Below are positions 8,030 to 18,813 of a stretch of 40,198 bases of DNA, one piece after another. Origin of the DNA: Mycoplasmopsis agassizii (GTDB lineage Bacteria > Bacillota_I > Bacilli_A > Mycoplasmatales > Metamycoplasmataceae); the NCBI RefSeq assembly GCF_002276225.1, contig NZ_NQNY01000016.1, forward strand, positions 1-40,198. Direction: 5' to 3'. The position numbers and the translations under genes are program-made. The first letter of the stretch is position 1; every line of letters starts with the position of its first letter. Below the pieces are notes generated by a model that saw only the letters and a program-made list of their open reading frames with translations, had not been told where the DNA came from and did no database searches.

Positions 8030-8887
8030 TTAAGATTGATTTTCTTCATCTTGATGTCTTAAAAACAAGATTTTTGAGTTTTTAAAATCATCTTGAGAAA
8101 CAGTGTCGCGGTGTGCTGCAGTAATAATTCTAACTGTTTCAATAAATTCTAATGTAACTTTTCCGGGTTCAATTGTTAAATCATCAATTAAAACGTGAAT
8201 TTGATTTTTTAGTTTACCTTTATGTAAAACAGCAGGAATTTTTTGATCATTACGATCTATATAAACTAAATAAATACCACTATGGATGGGTTCGATTTCA
8301 CTAGGATATTCAAATTCTAAATTTTTATTTAAGTCAACAGTAATATTGTAATTTAATGCTAGATTTTGATTAATAAAATCAATATGTCCATAACTTAGCT
8401 GGCTTTTTAATAAGGAAGTACTGATTTTACTACGATTTTCTTCAAATAAATCTACCACAATTACATCTTCATAAATTTCTTTTAAGCGATCAGCTTTACA
8501 AATACCTTTATGACCACCTGATCAATCAGAACCGACTATAAACGCAAATTTATCTAAATCTTTTTCAAGAGGTTTAAAAAATTCTTCAAAAGTTAAGCCT
8601 TCAACATCTTCAAATTTTCATAAAACTGTTGAATCAAAACCATAATCTGCAAAAACCTGTAAACGGTTTGCTAGCTGCATGAAATTACGGTGTTCTAAAA
8701 TTTTTGATGATTTAGGTAATTTTCTAGCATCAACTACTGCTGTTAAAACTATTTCATAACCTCTGTCACGATATGTTTTAGCAACATCAAATAATGATTC
8801 ATGTCCTTTATGAAAAGTTTCATAACCTCCTAATAAAAAGACTTGTTTTCTAGCATCTGATTTATTTGGATAAATGTATGTTTTCAT
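8030..8887 (-). CDS. ribF: RibF-like FAD synthetase (riboflavin kinase/FMN adenylyltransferase family)
   Basis: 285 residues. The N-terminal half is a nucleotidyltransferase fold: GGYETFHKGH (about 20-29) fits the HxGH-type ATP site, and IVGSDWSGGHKG and ISTSLLKSQL fit the later RibF motifs (SSTxIR-like). These enzymes adenylate FMN to FAD. The C-terminal half (from about 175) is in the riboflavin kinase position and is poorly conserved, so kinase activity is uncertain. The gene follows the HAD gene by 3 bases, suggesting one operon. A related nucleotidyltransferase is the alternative. Confidence 0.75.
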
Positions 8888-8890
8888 AGA

Positions 8891-9712
8891 CTAAATAATT
8901 TTAATTGCTTTGCAATGGTGGTAAACACCATCTTCTGAACAATTTAAAGATGTAACTTCCTTTGCATTTTCTTTTACTTTATCAATGGCGTTCTTAACGG
9001 CAACACCATATTTAACACCTGCAACCATTTCAATATCGTTTTCACTATCACCAAAAGCTATTACATTATCTAAAGTTAGATTATGTAATTTAACTAAATC
9101 AGCAATTGCAGTTAATTTATTAACGTTTTTTTGACAAACAAATCAACCGCTGCTTCAGTGAGCACTAACTCCATAATTTGCATTTTCTGGTTTTGCTAAA
9201 AAATCTTCACTAGCATCAAAATGAACTTTATCTAAAGATGTAACTGTTACAATTGAAATTTCTTGATCGTTTCCATACTTTTTAAAATCAGCAAATTCTT
9301 TTAAAAGATCTGAATGTTGAATTAAAAATCAATTTTTTGTATTTACACCTTCAGGACTTTTAAAAATATATTGATTATCAGTTACAGTTACTCCTGCATG
9401 AGGATAATTTGCTAATGTTCAATCATAATATCTTTTAGCAAAATCATAATCAATCATTTTATTAACAACGTATTTTTTTGTTTTTAAATCTAAAACAAAA
9501 CTACCATTAGCCCCAATAAAATAATCAACATTATCAAATTGAGCAAATAATTCTCTAGCTGTGACAATTTCACGACCTGTAGCAATTACTGTGATTAAAC
9601 CTTTTGCTTTTGCTTCTTTAAATAAATTTTTAATTTTCTTTGAAAAAATTTTGTCACCATAAGGCAGAATTGTTCCATCTATATCAGTGACTAACATTTT
9701 AATATCCTGCAT
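8891..9712 (-). CDS. HAD-superfamily (Cof-like) phosphatase
   Basis: 273 residues. Motif I is DIDGTILPYG with nucleophile Asp10 and Asp12; motif II Thr lies in VIATGRE; the last motif is IAFGDSENDIEM. A cap domain lies between, as in Cof/YidA sugar-phosphate or nucleotide phosphatases. The substrate cannot be told from sequence. It is the first gene of a probable operon with ribF, which could hint at flavin nucleotide dephosphorylation, but mycoplasmas carry many such enzymes. Confidence 0.9.
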
Positions 9713-9763
9713 AACACCTCATCCTAAACTTAGATTTATATAATTTAAAATTACTTATTTATA

Positions 9764-9769
9764 AGTATA
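9764..9769 (-). promoter_or_regulatory. candidate -10 box of the HAD-ribF operon
   Basis: TATACT on the minus strand 52 bases before the HAD start. A TTGCAA lies further upstream, within the divergent control region. Confidence 0.4.
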
Positions 9770-9813
9770 AATTAAATTAATCTATTAATTATTAAATTTT
9801 CTGCATTTTAGTT

Positions 9814-9839
9814 TGCAAAAATAAAAAATTATTTTTGCA
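9814..9839. promoter_or_regulatory. inverted repeat in divergent promoter region
   Basis: TGCAAAAAT (9814-9822) and ATTTTTGCA (9831-9839) form a perfect 9-bp inverted repeat with an 8-base spacer. It sits between the HAD operon and the divergent nuclease gene and overlaps the likely -35 region (TTGCAT, 9836-9841) of the latter. It could be an operator; no regulator is identified. Confidence 0.45.
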
Positions 9840-9855
9840 TTCATGCTTTTCACGT

Positions 9856-9861
9856 TAATAT
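9856..9861 (+). promoter_or_regulatory. -10 box for a leaderless start
   Basis: TAATAT ends 6 bases before the ATG at 9868, with TTGCAT (9836-9841) about 14 bases upstream. No ribosome site lies before the ATG. Transcription would begin at or next to the start codon. Confidence 0.5.
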
Positions 9862-9867
9862 TAAGTT

Positions 9868-10704
9868 ATGGCTAAAAGAAAATATTATAACAATCGTGAC
9901 TACTTTTTAGATCGCAAAAATCAAGTAGTTAGATTATCAAGCGACTTACATGATAAGTTATTAAACAAAAAATTATACGGAAACCGCGGCTTTAAAAAAG
10001 TTACAGGTTCTAGAGCGGGAAACGTTTTAAACGTTGGAGGTTTTGCTTCGCAATTTGCTGCTTTTTGTGATATTTCACAAATAGGTTTACCAATGCTTGA
10101 TTCAAAATATGTTAATGCAGGAACAATTATTGAACCAAAAGTAACTGATTATCTTAGAACAATTTTACCTGATCAAGAAATTGAAACTTATGATCCAATG
10201 AAATATAATTTTGATTATTTTGCAGATAAGGATGAAGTAATTGGTGGTATTCCTGACGGCTATATTAAAGATCAAAATGTCATTATTGAAATTAAAACAA
10301 CTGGTGCAAAAAATATTGAAAAATGAAAAAAAGGTGAAGTACCTGAATCATATATTAGACAAGCACAACTATACTCATATTTAATGAAGGCTGATATGTT
10401 TTGAATTGTTTCAACTTTTTTAAATGAAGATGATTATTTATATCCAGAAAAATTTGATATTAATCAGCATAAATCTTTAATCCATAAATATAAAGTTAAT
10501 CATCAAGCAGTTGCTAATGATGTTTTATTAATTAAGGAATGATATAAAAAATATACCTTATCAGGAGTTAGTCCTAAATTTGATTTATTTAAAGACAAAG
10601 ACTTAATTGATTTTTTAGAATGTTCAAATGAAGAAGAATATGAACAGTTAATTAAAAGATGAAAATCATCTGGAAAAGCAGAAGCAAGTTTTGAAAATGT
10701 TTAG
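9868..10704 (+). CDS. MAGa7180-like putative nuclease (PD-(D/E)xK fold)
   Basis: 278 residues. The pattern of YqaJ/lambda-exonuclease type enzymes is visible: Glu89 in GTIIEP, Asp130 in GGIPDGY, then Glu141 and Lys143 in IIEIKTT, followed by a Gln-rich helix (YIRQAQLYSY). I recall this family in mycoplasmas as a putative nuclease named after a M. agalactiae locus. It probably degrades or processes DNA. Its last 8 bases overlap the next gene, so the two products likely act together, perhaps in recombination or nucleotide scavenging (inference). The frame contains several UGA Trp codons. Confidence 0.85.
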
Positions 10705-12718
10705 TGAAATTGATGAAGAAAATTTAGTAACTTTTAAAGAATATAAAAGATTTTTTTCAGTTCCTAATCCATATTTTATTTGACATGATTTTAATTTTAA
10801 TAAAGAAAATTTAAGTGATGATTTAGACAATGAAAATGATGAAGAAGATAGTGATGATGAAGGATCAATTTTTAATTTAAATCCTGATGAAGATGTTTTT
10901 GATCCACAAAATTATCATGATGTAATAACTAATTTTAATCCATTTGAAAAAACCAATTCATTTGCTATTAATTTATTAAAAAAAGATTTAGATGATTCTG
11001 AAATTTATGTTGTTAGTTCAAAAGATAATAAAATTTCAAAACTAAACAATACCTTGATGGCTTTAAATGATGAAAAAATTAAAATTGTTTTTAATGCATA
11101 TTTTTATTGAAACGATTTTTTTGCAAATGTTTTTTACTTTGATAAAAGAACAAATGAAATAGGTGTTATTAACTATAAATCCAAGTCAGTATTAGATAAT
11201 ACACTTAGATCAATTTATAATTTAGAAGTTATCCAAAACGCCCTAAAAACCGATATTTCAGAACATACTTTTTTAATTTTTGATGAATTAAATTCAATTA
11301 AAAAATCGAATAATTTAGTATACAAAAAAACTAAATATGCAAACTATTATAAAAAGAATTATTCATCATCTTCAAAAATAAAAAAAGAAAAAGAAGGAGT
11401 TGTAGATTTAGAAACTTTAATTTTAATTGAAGAAGATTTTAAAAGTGGTTTTTTAAATTATAAAAATCGTGCAGATGAACCAACTCAACTTTTAAGTGCA
11501 AAAGATTTTTATGAAAAATTAAATGCAAATGCTTTTTTAGAAAAGGAATTTGATAATTTAAAAACTCCCCGTCTTATTAAGAGTGAAATTTTATTTGCAA
11601 AAAATAATTCTTTTTTTAATATCAACGATTTCAATTTTAAGAATGAAAGTAAGGATGCTTTTTATATCAATCCTTTTAAAAAAGATATGAAAAATTTTGT
11701 CTTTGCAGATTTAATAAGTTTTAATGGAAAGTCATACAAAACTAACACTGATGATCATGAATTGGTGATCAAAAATTTACTAAATGAACACTCATTAATT
11801 CAAGACAAAGAAGTTATTCCAAATAACTATAAAACTGATTTTTTAAATTTAATGTATTCATATTTAAAGAAGGATCAAGTATTAGTTTGATTTGATTTCG
11901 AATCAATTAATTTACCAGAAACTGCCTTCAAAGGTTATACACCTTATTCACAAGTGCCTTTTCAGGTTTCAATTGTTAGAACAATAAATGGTGAATATTT
12001 AAAAGGTGAATGAGATAGTGAAGACATTGTTTTTGATCCTGAAAATTTAGATATTGAATCATTTGCAAATATGGTTAGAAGAATTTCAGGCTTCAAAGAT
12101 TTTGCATCAAAAGATAAAGATTATAAATATATAACTTACAATAAGTCGTTTGAAAACGGTGTTTTAAAAAAACTTAAAAGTGTTTTTAAATATCATAATC
12201 ATCCTGATTATGAAGATTTAGCAAAACGCATTGATTACATTACTTTTACAAATAAAGATGATAAAAGCAACGACAACTTATTGGACCTAGCTGATTTCTT
12301 TTTTTATAGAGCTAACAAAGAAGATGTTGCTAAAAAGAATTATTCTATTAATAATACAGCAATAGTTTTTTTAGGTTATTTAAAAGGTAAGTATAGTATT
12401 AAGTTATTAGAAAAATTTATCAGTTCTAAACATTCTGATAAGTCATTTTCTAAATTAATTACCCCCTATAAAGAGTTAGAAATTAAAAATGGTTTACTAG
12501 CAATGACTGAAGGAGTCAAAAAATATCTAGGCTTAACTCACCAGCAAATTTGAGATCAACAACTTGTTCCTAATTTAAAAAAGTATTGTCATAACGATGT
12601 TATGTCAATGGTGATGGTTTTAGAATATTTGATTTACTTATTAAAAAGAGACTGAAAAGATTTAAAAAATCTTCAAACAAATTTTGAAAAAACAAATGTT
12701 TATATTGACTTAGATTAG
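10697..12718 (+). CDS. DUF2779 / UU173-family protein
   Basis: 673 residues. A very acidic stretch lies near 37-56 (EENDEEDSDDE type). The C-terminal domain starts at about 398 with WFDFESINLP, then YSQVPFQVS, which is the DUF2779 hallmark and resembles DEDD-type 3'-5' exonuclease motif I (Asp400, Glu402). A later Asp lies in HNDVMSMV near the end. The N-terminal half has no motif I recognise with confidence. Gene order and the 8-bp overlap link it to the preceding nuclease. The likely role is nucleic acid processing; the substrate is unknown. It ends at a bidirectional terminator. Confidence 0.82.
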
Positions 12719-12742
12719 TTTTTAGTAAAAATTTAAAAATTG

Positions 12743-12775
12743 AAAAAGTTGCTTTGATTAAACAAGCAACTTTTT
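12743..12775. terminator. bidirectional terminator
   Basis: AAAAAGTTGCTT (12743-12754) and AAGCAACTTTTT (12764-12775) are perfect complements around a 9-base loop, with A/T tails on both sides. It serves the plus-strand DUF2779 gene and the minus-strand L5, whose stop is 3 bases away. Related AAGTTGC hairpins end L6 and L7. Confidence 0.8.
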
Positions 12776-12777
12776 GT

Positions 12778-13860
12778 TTATTCAAAATGTTTCATATTTC
12801 AATCGTAAACATTGAAATCAGATATTTTGCCTTTTTCAACAGGAATGAAAAAGGAGTGGAATCTTTTAGGAAGACTTGTTGGGATCACAGAATCTGCACT
12901 AGAAGATATACCTTCTGGTATTGTTGGAGCAATATTTCAGTCAACATAAATTGTTTTAGTTATTTCATCAATTTTGTATTTACTGATTTCTAATCAACCT
13001 TCTAATAAGTAATCACTACTTTGATTAAATCTAAAATATTGAGAAATATCCTTGATAAAAAGATAGTCATATTTATTGAAATTTAATTTATCTTTTATAC
13101 TTTCAAAATTAAATGTATTTGATCACGGTAAAAATTTATGTCTTAACTCTAATATGTTTTTTGAATTTTTGAAGTCAAAAAATTTTAATAAGTATTCATC
13201 GTAGAGCTTTTGATCATTATCGCTCAATCTTAAACTCATTTTTAAATCATTTTCACTTTTTATAATACTAATAAATTTTTGATAATCTGGTTCATCTTCT
13301 TGTTCCAACGCATCAACAAGGTAACGACTATTTTTTTGTTCTTTATCAAGAGAATTATAAACTTTCGATTTACTATAAATTCAATGAGGTTTATTTGCGA
13401 AGAAAGTTCATGTATCTCTAATTTTTTTCTGTCTTGGAGTTCCTTCTTTACCTACCTTGAGAGAGCCACCTCCATTACCTATATTTATATCTGGGTCACT
13501 AGTTTTTCCATCAGAAACATTTCTTACTAAAATGTTTCTTCAGTTAAAGTTTTCAAAACTTTCGTATACAGGATATCAATTACCAAAAGTAAAAAAATTA
13601 TAACCATATAAATTTATTTGAACATAAGGATCATTATTAGCCTTTGTTAATTTTGAATATACTTCTGCACCTTTAACAAGCGGTCTAGGAAATTGTTTTA
13701 TAACTACTTTTGGTGTTTCTAAAGGAATTTCTTTTTTATAAATAACTTCATTTTTTGAACAAGCAATCAGGACACCAACAGAACTAGTAATTAATGATGA
13801 TGATAGAACAAAAAACACCTTTCTGTATTTTTTATATTTTTGAATATGTCATTGCGACAT
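12778..13860 (-). CDS. aromatic-motif surface lipoprotein L5 (partner of P2)
   Basis: Intact 360-residue lipoprotein; the lipobox VLIAC gives Cys34. It belongs to the second subfamily: KGAEVYSK, then INLYGYNFFTFGNWYPVY, a DYQKFISIIK/LRLSDND block, NTFNFES, YDYLFIKD and SFFIPVEK near the C-terminus. A Gly-rich patch (NIGNGGGS) lies near residue 115. The start codon lies within the tail of P2 (29-bp overlap). GGCGGAGAT lies about 18-25 bases upstream, so coupling to P2 translation is likely more important than an independent ribosome site. The function is unknown. Confidence 0.88.
13832..13860 (-). other. 29-bp dual-coding junction P2/L5
   Basis: Encodes the protease tail DVAMTYSKI plus stop in one frame and MSQWHIQKY in the other. 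Same length and geometry as the other two junctions. Confidence 0.85.
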
Positions 13861-15958
13861 CGAAATTATCTTTTCTATCTCCGCCATTTTGGAAAATGTC
13901 GAAGTTATATGTGCCACTTTCAGCAACTTTAAATTCAAAAGTAAGTGTATTCACTTTATTTGCTTGTTGTCATGAAGATCATTCGGTGTATGCTACCATT
14001 TTTTTATTAGATGGGTCAATAATATTAAGTTTAACTGGAATTGGTCCTACGTGTTCTTTTGTAGGTTCTGGTCCAGCTCTTAGTGGAAGATAACTCACTG
14101 GTATTTGAAATGGGTCTATATTCAGCCAAGTTAAATTGATTCTGTATATATCATCTTTAACTAGGTCAAGTGTTTTCTTTCTTGGGTTATTTTCTGTATT
14201 TTCACTTCTTAGGGTAAAGTAATCTAGATGTTTCAAAGATTCTTTAACTTTTTCAAAATTAACCCTACCAAATCCTGCCTGGTCATTGTAAACTTTATGT
14301 TCTTTAAAAGTTAAATTAGGAAAAAATTTATTTTCTCAATAAAGTTTACTTCTTGAACCTGATATTAGTGCACTCTTCATAATAATGGAATCATAGCCTC
14401 TATCAAAATACTCACTATAGTTGGTTTTTAATAAACTAGCAATTGCAGTTATAGTTGGCGCTGCAAAACTGGTTCCAATTTTTCTATCACTTTCTCCGTC
14501 TTCTCTTTCATCATCTGTTAAATATCGAATTGCGTATTGACTAATAAAAAGATCGGGAGCAGATGTTGTTACATAATTTATTAACGCAGAATGCTCTGAA
14601 TAGTCATTTGCCTCAATGTCATTATCAAGTTTTAATGCTCCAACGATTATTGAATTGTATGATAAAGAATATGAATCAAGATATTTTGCTATTTTACCGG
14701 GTGTTTCATATTTATATAAAAGTCCATTTTTCTTATAATAATCATCACCTCTACCGCGATTTCCTGCTGCTTTTATAAATATTACTTCTGGATTTGCATT
14801 TATAAAATTATCTAATCAAATAGCATTGTCATTATATGAAGTATACTCAATATCTCTGCTGAGATCACCTTCCTCTCAACTATTATTAATAATAGTTACG
14901 CCCTTACTTACAAGTCTTTCGATAGCACCTTTATGTCCGTTTCATCCTTGTAATCAATCACTATATAAACTTGCATAAGGATTGATTCCTTGTTGTCCAA
15001 TAATTATTTCAGCAACTTCATTAGCGTGCAGTGAAATAGGGCCTTCTTCAACATGAATATCATCAGAACTGTAAATGATAGCATCTTTTCTTACTAAACC
15101 ACCATATTCAAGTACACCGACTTTAACTCTTTTTTCTTGTTCTCAAGCTTCTCTGGCTTTTACCCTTTCATCCCTTAGGATTAAAGGATTCATCCCGACA
15201 AATTCGTATCTTAATCTGTTTTGATTATAATAATTATTTCATACTTTATCTTCATCAATATCTCATCTTTTATATACGGGCTTTGGTGGTGCTGGTGGTG
15301 GAGTGTAAACAGGCTCAGGTTTTGGTTTTGGTTCAGGAGCAGGTGGGTGCATATCTTCATAAGAACGACAACATCATGGAAGTGGGTCAAAATAATCAAA
15401 ATCTAATGCAATACTGCTATTGATTTTTTGTCACTCTTGAATGGGATATTTTGTATCAAAAATATTTATTTGTAATAAATCCTTAAAATCTATTTGAAGT
15501 TCAACTATGTTTAAAAAAGATTGTTTTAAATCATCAATATCTTCGAAAGAAATTGAAAAAGTTAGTGTATGTTCTCCATAAATATATTGATGATTTTTTT
15601 CTAGTAATTTTTTTAGACTTTCAACATATTGATTAATTTTGCTTTTTTCAACGCCTGCTTTGAAAACTATTTCTAAACGATTAGAACCATTTTTAATAAT
15701 TTGTTTTTTACCTTCTAAATTATTTTCATCAATTTTTTTATAAACTCGGTAATTCAAAAAAATACCTTCAGCCATCTCGGTAATTGAAGATGAGTTTTTA
15801 ATTTTATTAATCAATAACTGATAATCTGATTTTTTAGAATTATCAGTTATAGAAGGCGTTTGCTGACTAATTGCTGAAATACCAGCAAAACTAGAAGAAA
15901 TAAATATCCCACCTGTAAGTAAGGTAAGAATTGTTTTTAATTGTTTAATTTTTTTCAT
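13832..15958 (-). CDS. S8 subtilisin-like surface protease P2
   Basis: 708 residues. There is an N-terminal hydrophobic export segment (about 9-30), then a propeptide-like region ending near 175. A proline-rich linker (about 205-227, PAPEPKPKPEP type) is preceded by a Cys-Cys pair (196-197) and is absent from P1 and P3. In the catalytic domain, Glu284 occupies the Asp position in VKVGVLE, followed by His311 (SLHANEVAEI), Asn400 (KAAGN) and Ser497 (IGTSFAAPT). The C-terminal beta-rich region ends DVAMTYSKI. AAAGGATT precedes the start by about 7 bases. It forms an operon with L5 under the TATAAT box at 16046. The gene appears intact. Confidence 0.9.
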
Positions 15959-16045
15959 TATTTGAAATCCTTTTTTGTTTTTTTATTTTGCTCATTTTAA
16001 AGAAAATTTTTAAGAAAGTAAACGAACACGTAATTTCTTGAAAGC

Positions 16046-16051
16046 ATTATA
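16046..16051 (-). promoter_or_regulatory. candidate -10 box of P2-L5
   Basis: TATAAT on the minus strand 88 bases before the P2 start, in the context AATCTAAATATAATG. Nearly the same block (AATCTAAATATAGTA) precedes L6 at 17444-17449. Confidence 0.5.
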
Positions 16052-16225
16052 TTTAGATTGCAAAAATTACTTTTTAAAAGCTAATTTTTAATTTTAATTA
16101 GAAAATATAAATAATAAATTGATAGAATTTAAAATACTATTTTATTTAATAATTACTTAAATAAAATGATTGTTACTAAAGGAAGTTTTTAAATCTATTT
16201 GACGCTGACTAAAATACAAAATAAA

Positions 16226-16249
16226 AGTTGCATTTAATAAAATGCAACT
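16226..16249 (-). terminator. terminator of L6
   Basis: AGTTGCATTT and AAATGCAACT form a perfect 10-bp stem with a 4-base loop; T-rich sequence follows on the minus strand. It lies 18 bases after the L6 stop. Confidence 0.75.
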
Positions 16250-16266
16250 AATTTAATTTTTAATTA

Positions 16267-17361
16267 TTAAAACCCTTTTATACTTCAGTCATAAATATTG
16301 AAATTAGAAATTCTATTTTTTTTAATGGGTATTAAAAAAGAGTGAAATCTATTTGGAATACCTGTTTGAATTTGGCTGTTTGCTCCAACTCTAGAACCAC
16401 GAACATTCATAGGCCCATGTATAAAGTTAATATAAATAGTTTTACTTTCTTCATCAATTTTATAATTATTTATTTCTATTCCATATTCTAATGAAAATTC
16501 AGCAGAGATGTTACTTCTAAAAAATTCTGAAACATCTTTGATAAACATATAGTCAAACTTATTAAAATCTAATTTACTTTTGATTGTTTCGTAGTTAAAG
16601 TCCCCTTTTCAAGGAGAAAAATTTTCTTTAATATATTTATCAATTTCAGTAATATCATTTAGTTGTTTTTCATCTATAAGAAGCTTAAAATAATTCTCAT
16701 ATTTTTCTTGATCACCTTCCCCTAGTCTAAGTGCTAGCTTTAAATCATTATTATTTTTGATGACACTAATAAATTTTTGATAATTTGGTTCTTTTTCTTG
16801 TTGGAGGGCATCTACATAATATAGGTGATTTTTTTGTTTACTTGTAAGAGAATTATAAATTGGAGAATTTTCATATCTTCAGTTGTATTTTCTAGCGAAA
16901 TAAATCAATTTATCTCTTATTTCTATTTGTCTTTTGGTTGGCTTATCACCAGTTTCTATTGCTCCCAACTCTTTTTCAGGAGAATAAGGTGGATCTTCTT
17001 TATTATCTTTAACTATAGAATTTCTTATAATACTAGTTCCGTGAGAAAATACACCAGTGCCTGAATATATTGGATATCAATTACTAAAGGTAAAATTTTT
17101 ATAGCCATAAAGATTTAATTGAACATAAGGTTTATTATCAATGTTAGTTTTTTTAGAATAGACTGCAGATCCTTTTTCAAGAACCTGGAATTCATTTTGT
17201 TTTGGAATATCTACTGGTGCTGGTTCTTGTTCTAGTATAGGTGTATTTTCGACATTGTAGTTAGAGCACGAAATTAATGAAGTAATTGTTGCTGGTGATA
17301 ATGTAAATAAAAGAAAATATATTAATTTCTTTTTAGATATTTGGTTTAGTAATTTAATCAC
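16267..17361 (-). CDS. aromatic-motif surface lipoprotein L6
   Basis: 364 residues from a GTG start at 17361, chosen because AAAGGATT lies 4-5 bases upstream; an ATG at 17415 is in frame but has no ribosome site. The lipobox SLISC gives Cys32, followed by a Pro/Glu-rich spacer (EQEPAPVDIPK). KGSAVYSKKT, NLYGYKNFTFSNWYP, YQKFISVIK, YDYMFIKD-like FDYMFIKD and SFLIPIKK mark the family. No protease precedes it. Its 5' region resembles that of protease P2 (promoter block and AAAGGATT-CAA ribosome site), as if the lipoprotein had been fused to a protease leader after deletion of the protease. The function is unknown. Confidence 0.85.
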
Positions 17362-17443
17362 TTGTAATCCTTTTTGTTTTATTAATCTAAAAATATTAAG
17401 AAATAAACGACACATAATTTCTTAAATTTTGTTTCTTGTAAAT

Positions 17444-17449
17444 ACTATA
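17444..17449 (-). promoter_or_regulatory. candidate -10 box of L6
   Basis: TATAGT on the minus strand, 83 bases before the GTG start, in a block shared with the P2 promoter (TTTGAAATCTAAATATAG against TTTGCAATCTAAATATAA). Confidence 0.45.
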
Positions 17450-17553
17450 TTTAGATTTCAAAAATTCCTTTTAAATTTTAAATAAAAGATTGGAATTGAA
17501 AATTGATATTTCACTTTTATTTATATTAATTCAATTTTATAACAAATTTAAAA

Positions 17554-17582
17554 AAGTTGCTTTCTCAATTTGAAAGCAACTT
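17554..17582 (-). terminator. terminator of L7
   Basis: AAGTTGCTTTC and GAAAGCAACTT are perfect complements (11 bp) around a 7-base loop, followed by a T-run on the minus strand. Confidence 0.8.
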
Positions 17583-17592
17583 CAATTATTAA

Positions 17593-18613
17593 TTATTCAA
17601 ATTTTTTGATACTTCAGTCATTAATTTCAAAATCAGTAATTTTATTTTTTTCAAAGGGTAGAAAAAAGGAGTAAAACTTACTTGGTAAAGAAGTACTTAT
17701 CGCATCACCAACCGTTTGATTTGAAGAGTCATTTTTAGTTGCTTGACTAACAAAAATTCCTCATTTCATATAGATATTCTTGTTTACCACATCAATTTTA
17801 TAATTATCTATTTCTAAACTTTCATCAAGTCAATAATCTTCTTCGAGATTATTACGGAAAAAGTAAGAAACATCTTTAATAAATATGTAATCATACTTAT
17901 CAAAATCAAGTTTTGCTTTTATAGTATCGTAATTAAAAGAAGAACTTCAAGGGAAATATTTTTCTTTTATCTCTTCATCTACATTTTTATTTTTCTTGAG
18001 ATCTTCGTTTCATGGCAAAGATTTAAAATAATTTAAATATTTTGCATGATCCTTTTCATTAAGTCTAAGAGAATCTTTTAAATCGCTACTACTTGTAACT
18101 AAACTACTAAATTTTTGATATTTAGGATCGTTATCTTGTTCGCTTGCATCAACTAAAAAATCAGTTATTTTTTGTTTGTCATCAAGTAATTTATAAACAG
18201 GTGAGTTTTCATAAACTCATCTATTTTTGCTTGCAAAATAACCCCATTTTTTCTAAGTTCTGTTTCTGTTTTATCATTTTTAACTAATTTAAGTGATGAA
18301 GATGTTTCACTATTATTTTCATTTTTTGAAACACTATAAATTGGGATTTCTCTTCATTCATAATGTCCAAAATCTTGATATATTGGGTATCAGTCTGTAA
18401 AAGTAAAAAAGGTAATAACCAAAAGTATTGATTTTTACATATGGCTTTATTATCAATCTTAGTCGTTTTTGAATATACTTCAGCACCCTTTTTTGTTTCA
18501 GAACTATTGCTACAAGCAACTAGTGAGATTACTACAAGTGAATTAAGTTCAATTTTGGTTATTGTTAACAATAACCATCTTTTTTTAAACTTCTGAGTAT
18601 GTGAGAGAAACAT
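17593..18613 (-). pseudogene. aromatic-motif lipoprotein L7, three frameshifts
   Basis: The start ATG at 18613 has GAAAGGTG 6 bases upstream, and the lipobox SLVAC gives Cys34. After KGAEVYSKTTKIDNK the frame slips by an extra base (about 18444), again near 18415 (before FFTFTDWYP), and once more near 18255, where an A-run (RKKWGY expected) has lost a base. The remaining frames read as L5/L6-like sequence (DPKYQKFSSLV, YDYIFIKDV, SFFLPFEK) to TAA at 17593. The total length is 3n+1, in line with net +1. It is clearly a pseudogene. Its 5' end carries the protease junction relic. Confidence 0.85.
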
Positions 18614-18780
18614 CTGAATCACCTTTCAATATTTGTTTGGTTTTGAAATATAGGTATTATGCAATTTTTATTCGATAACCCTTAATTACTAAACAGATTG
18701 TAATTTGAAATCATTGATTCTGTTTTTAAATTAATATTCTTTTGCATAAACTGGCTTGTTTTGGAATATCCAAAAAATAA
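18585..18780 (-). pseudogene. relic of S8 protease 3' end upstream of L7
   Basis: The last codons read DVSLTYSEV and TAA, overlapping L7 by exactly 29 bp as in the intact pairs. At the upstream end, ATTTTTTGGATATTCC matches the P3 codons for FFGYP (ATTTTTTGGATATCC). The segment between is about 50 bp shorter than in P3 and has stops. It is about 195 bp of a deleted protease whose last 60 codons remain. Confidence 0.65.
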
Positions 18781-18813
18781 TAATAAGTTGTATAAGTAAA
18801 AAATTTAATTCTT

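Larger units (their letters stand above)
15959..16266. other. intergenic region between P2 and L6
   Basis: Holds the P2 promoter (16046) and the L6 terminator (16226-16249). The remainder is AT-rich with no coding signal I can support. Confidence 0.6.

Noticed and set aside
15221-15406. Trp/Ile-rich frame on the plus strand
   Set aside because: It is the complement of the proline-rich linker of P2 and has no ribosome site.
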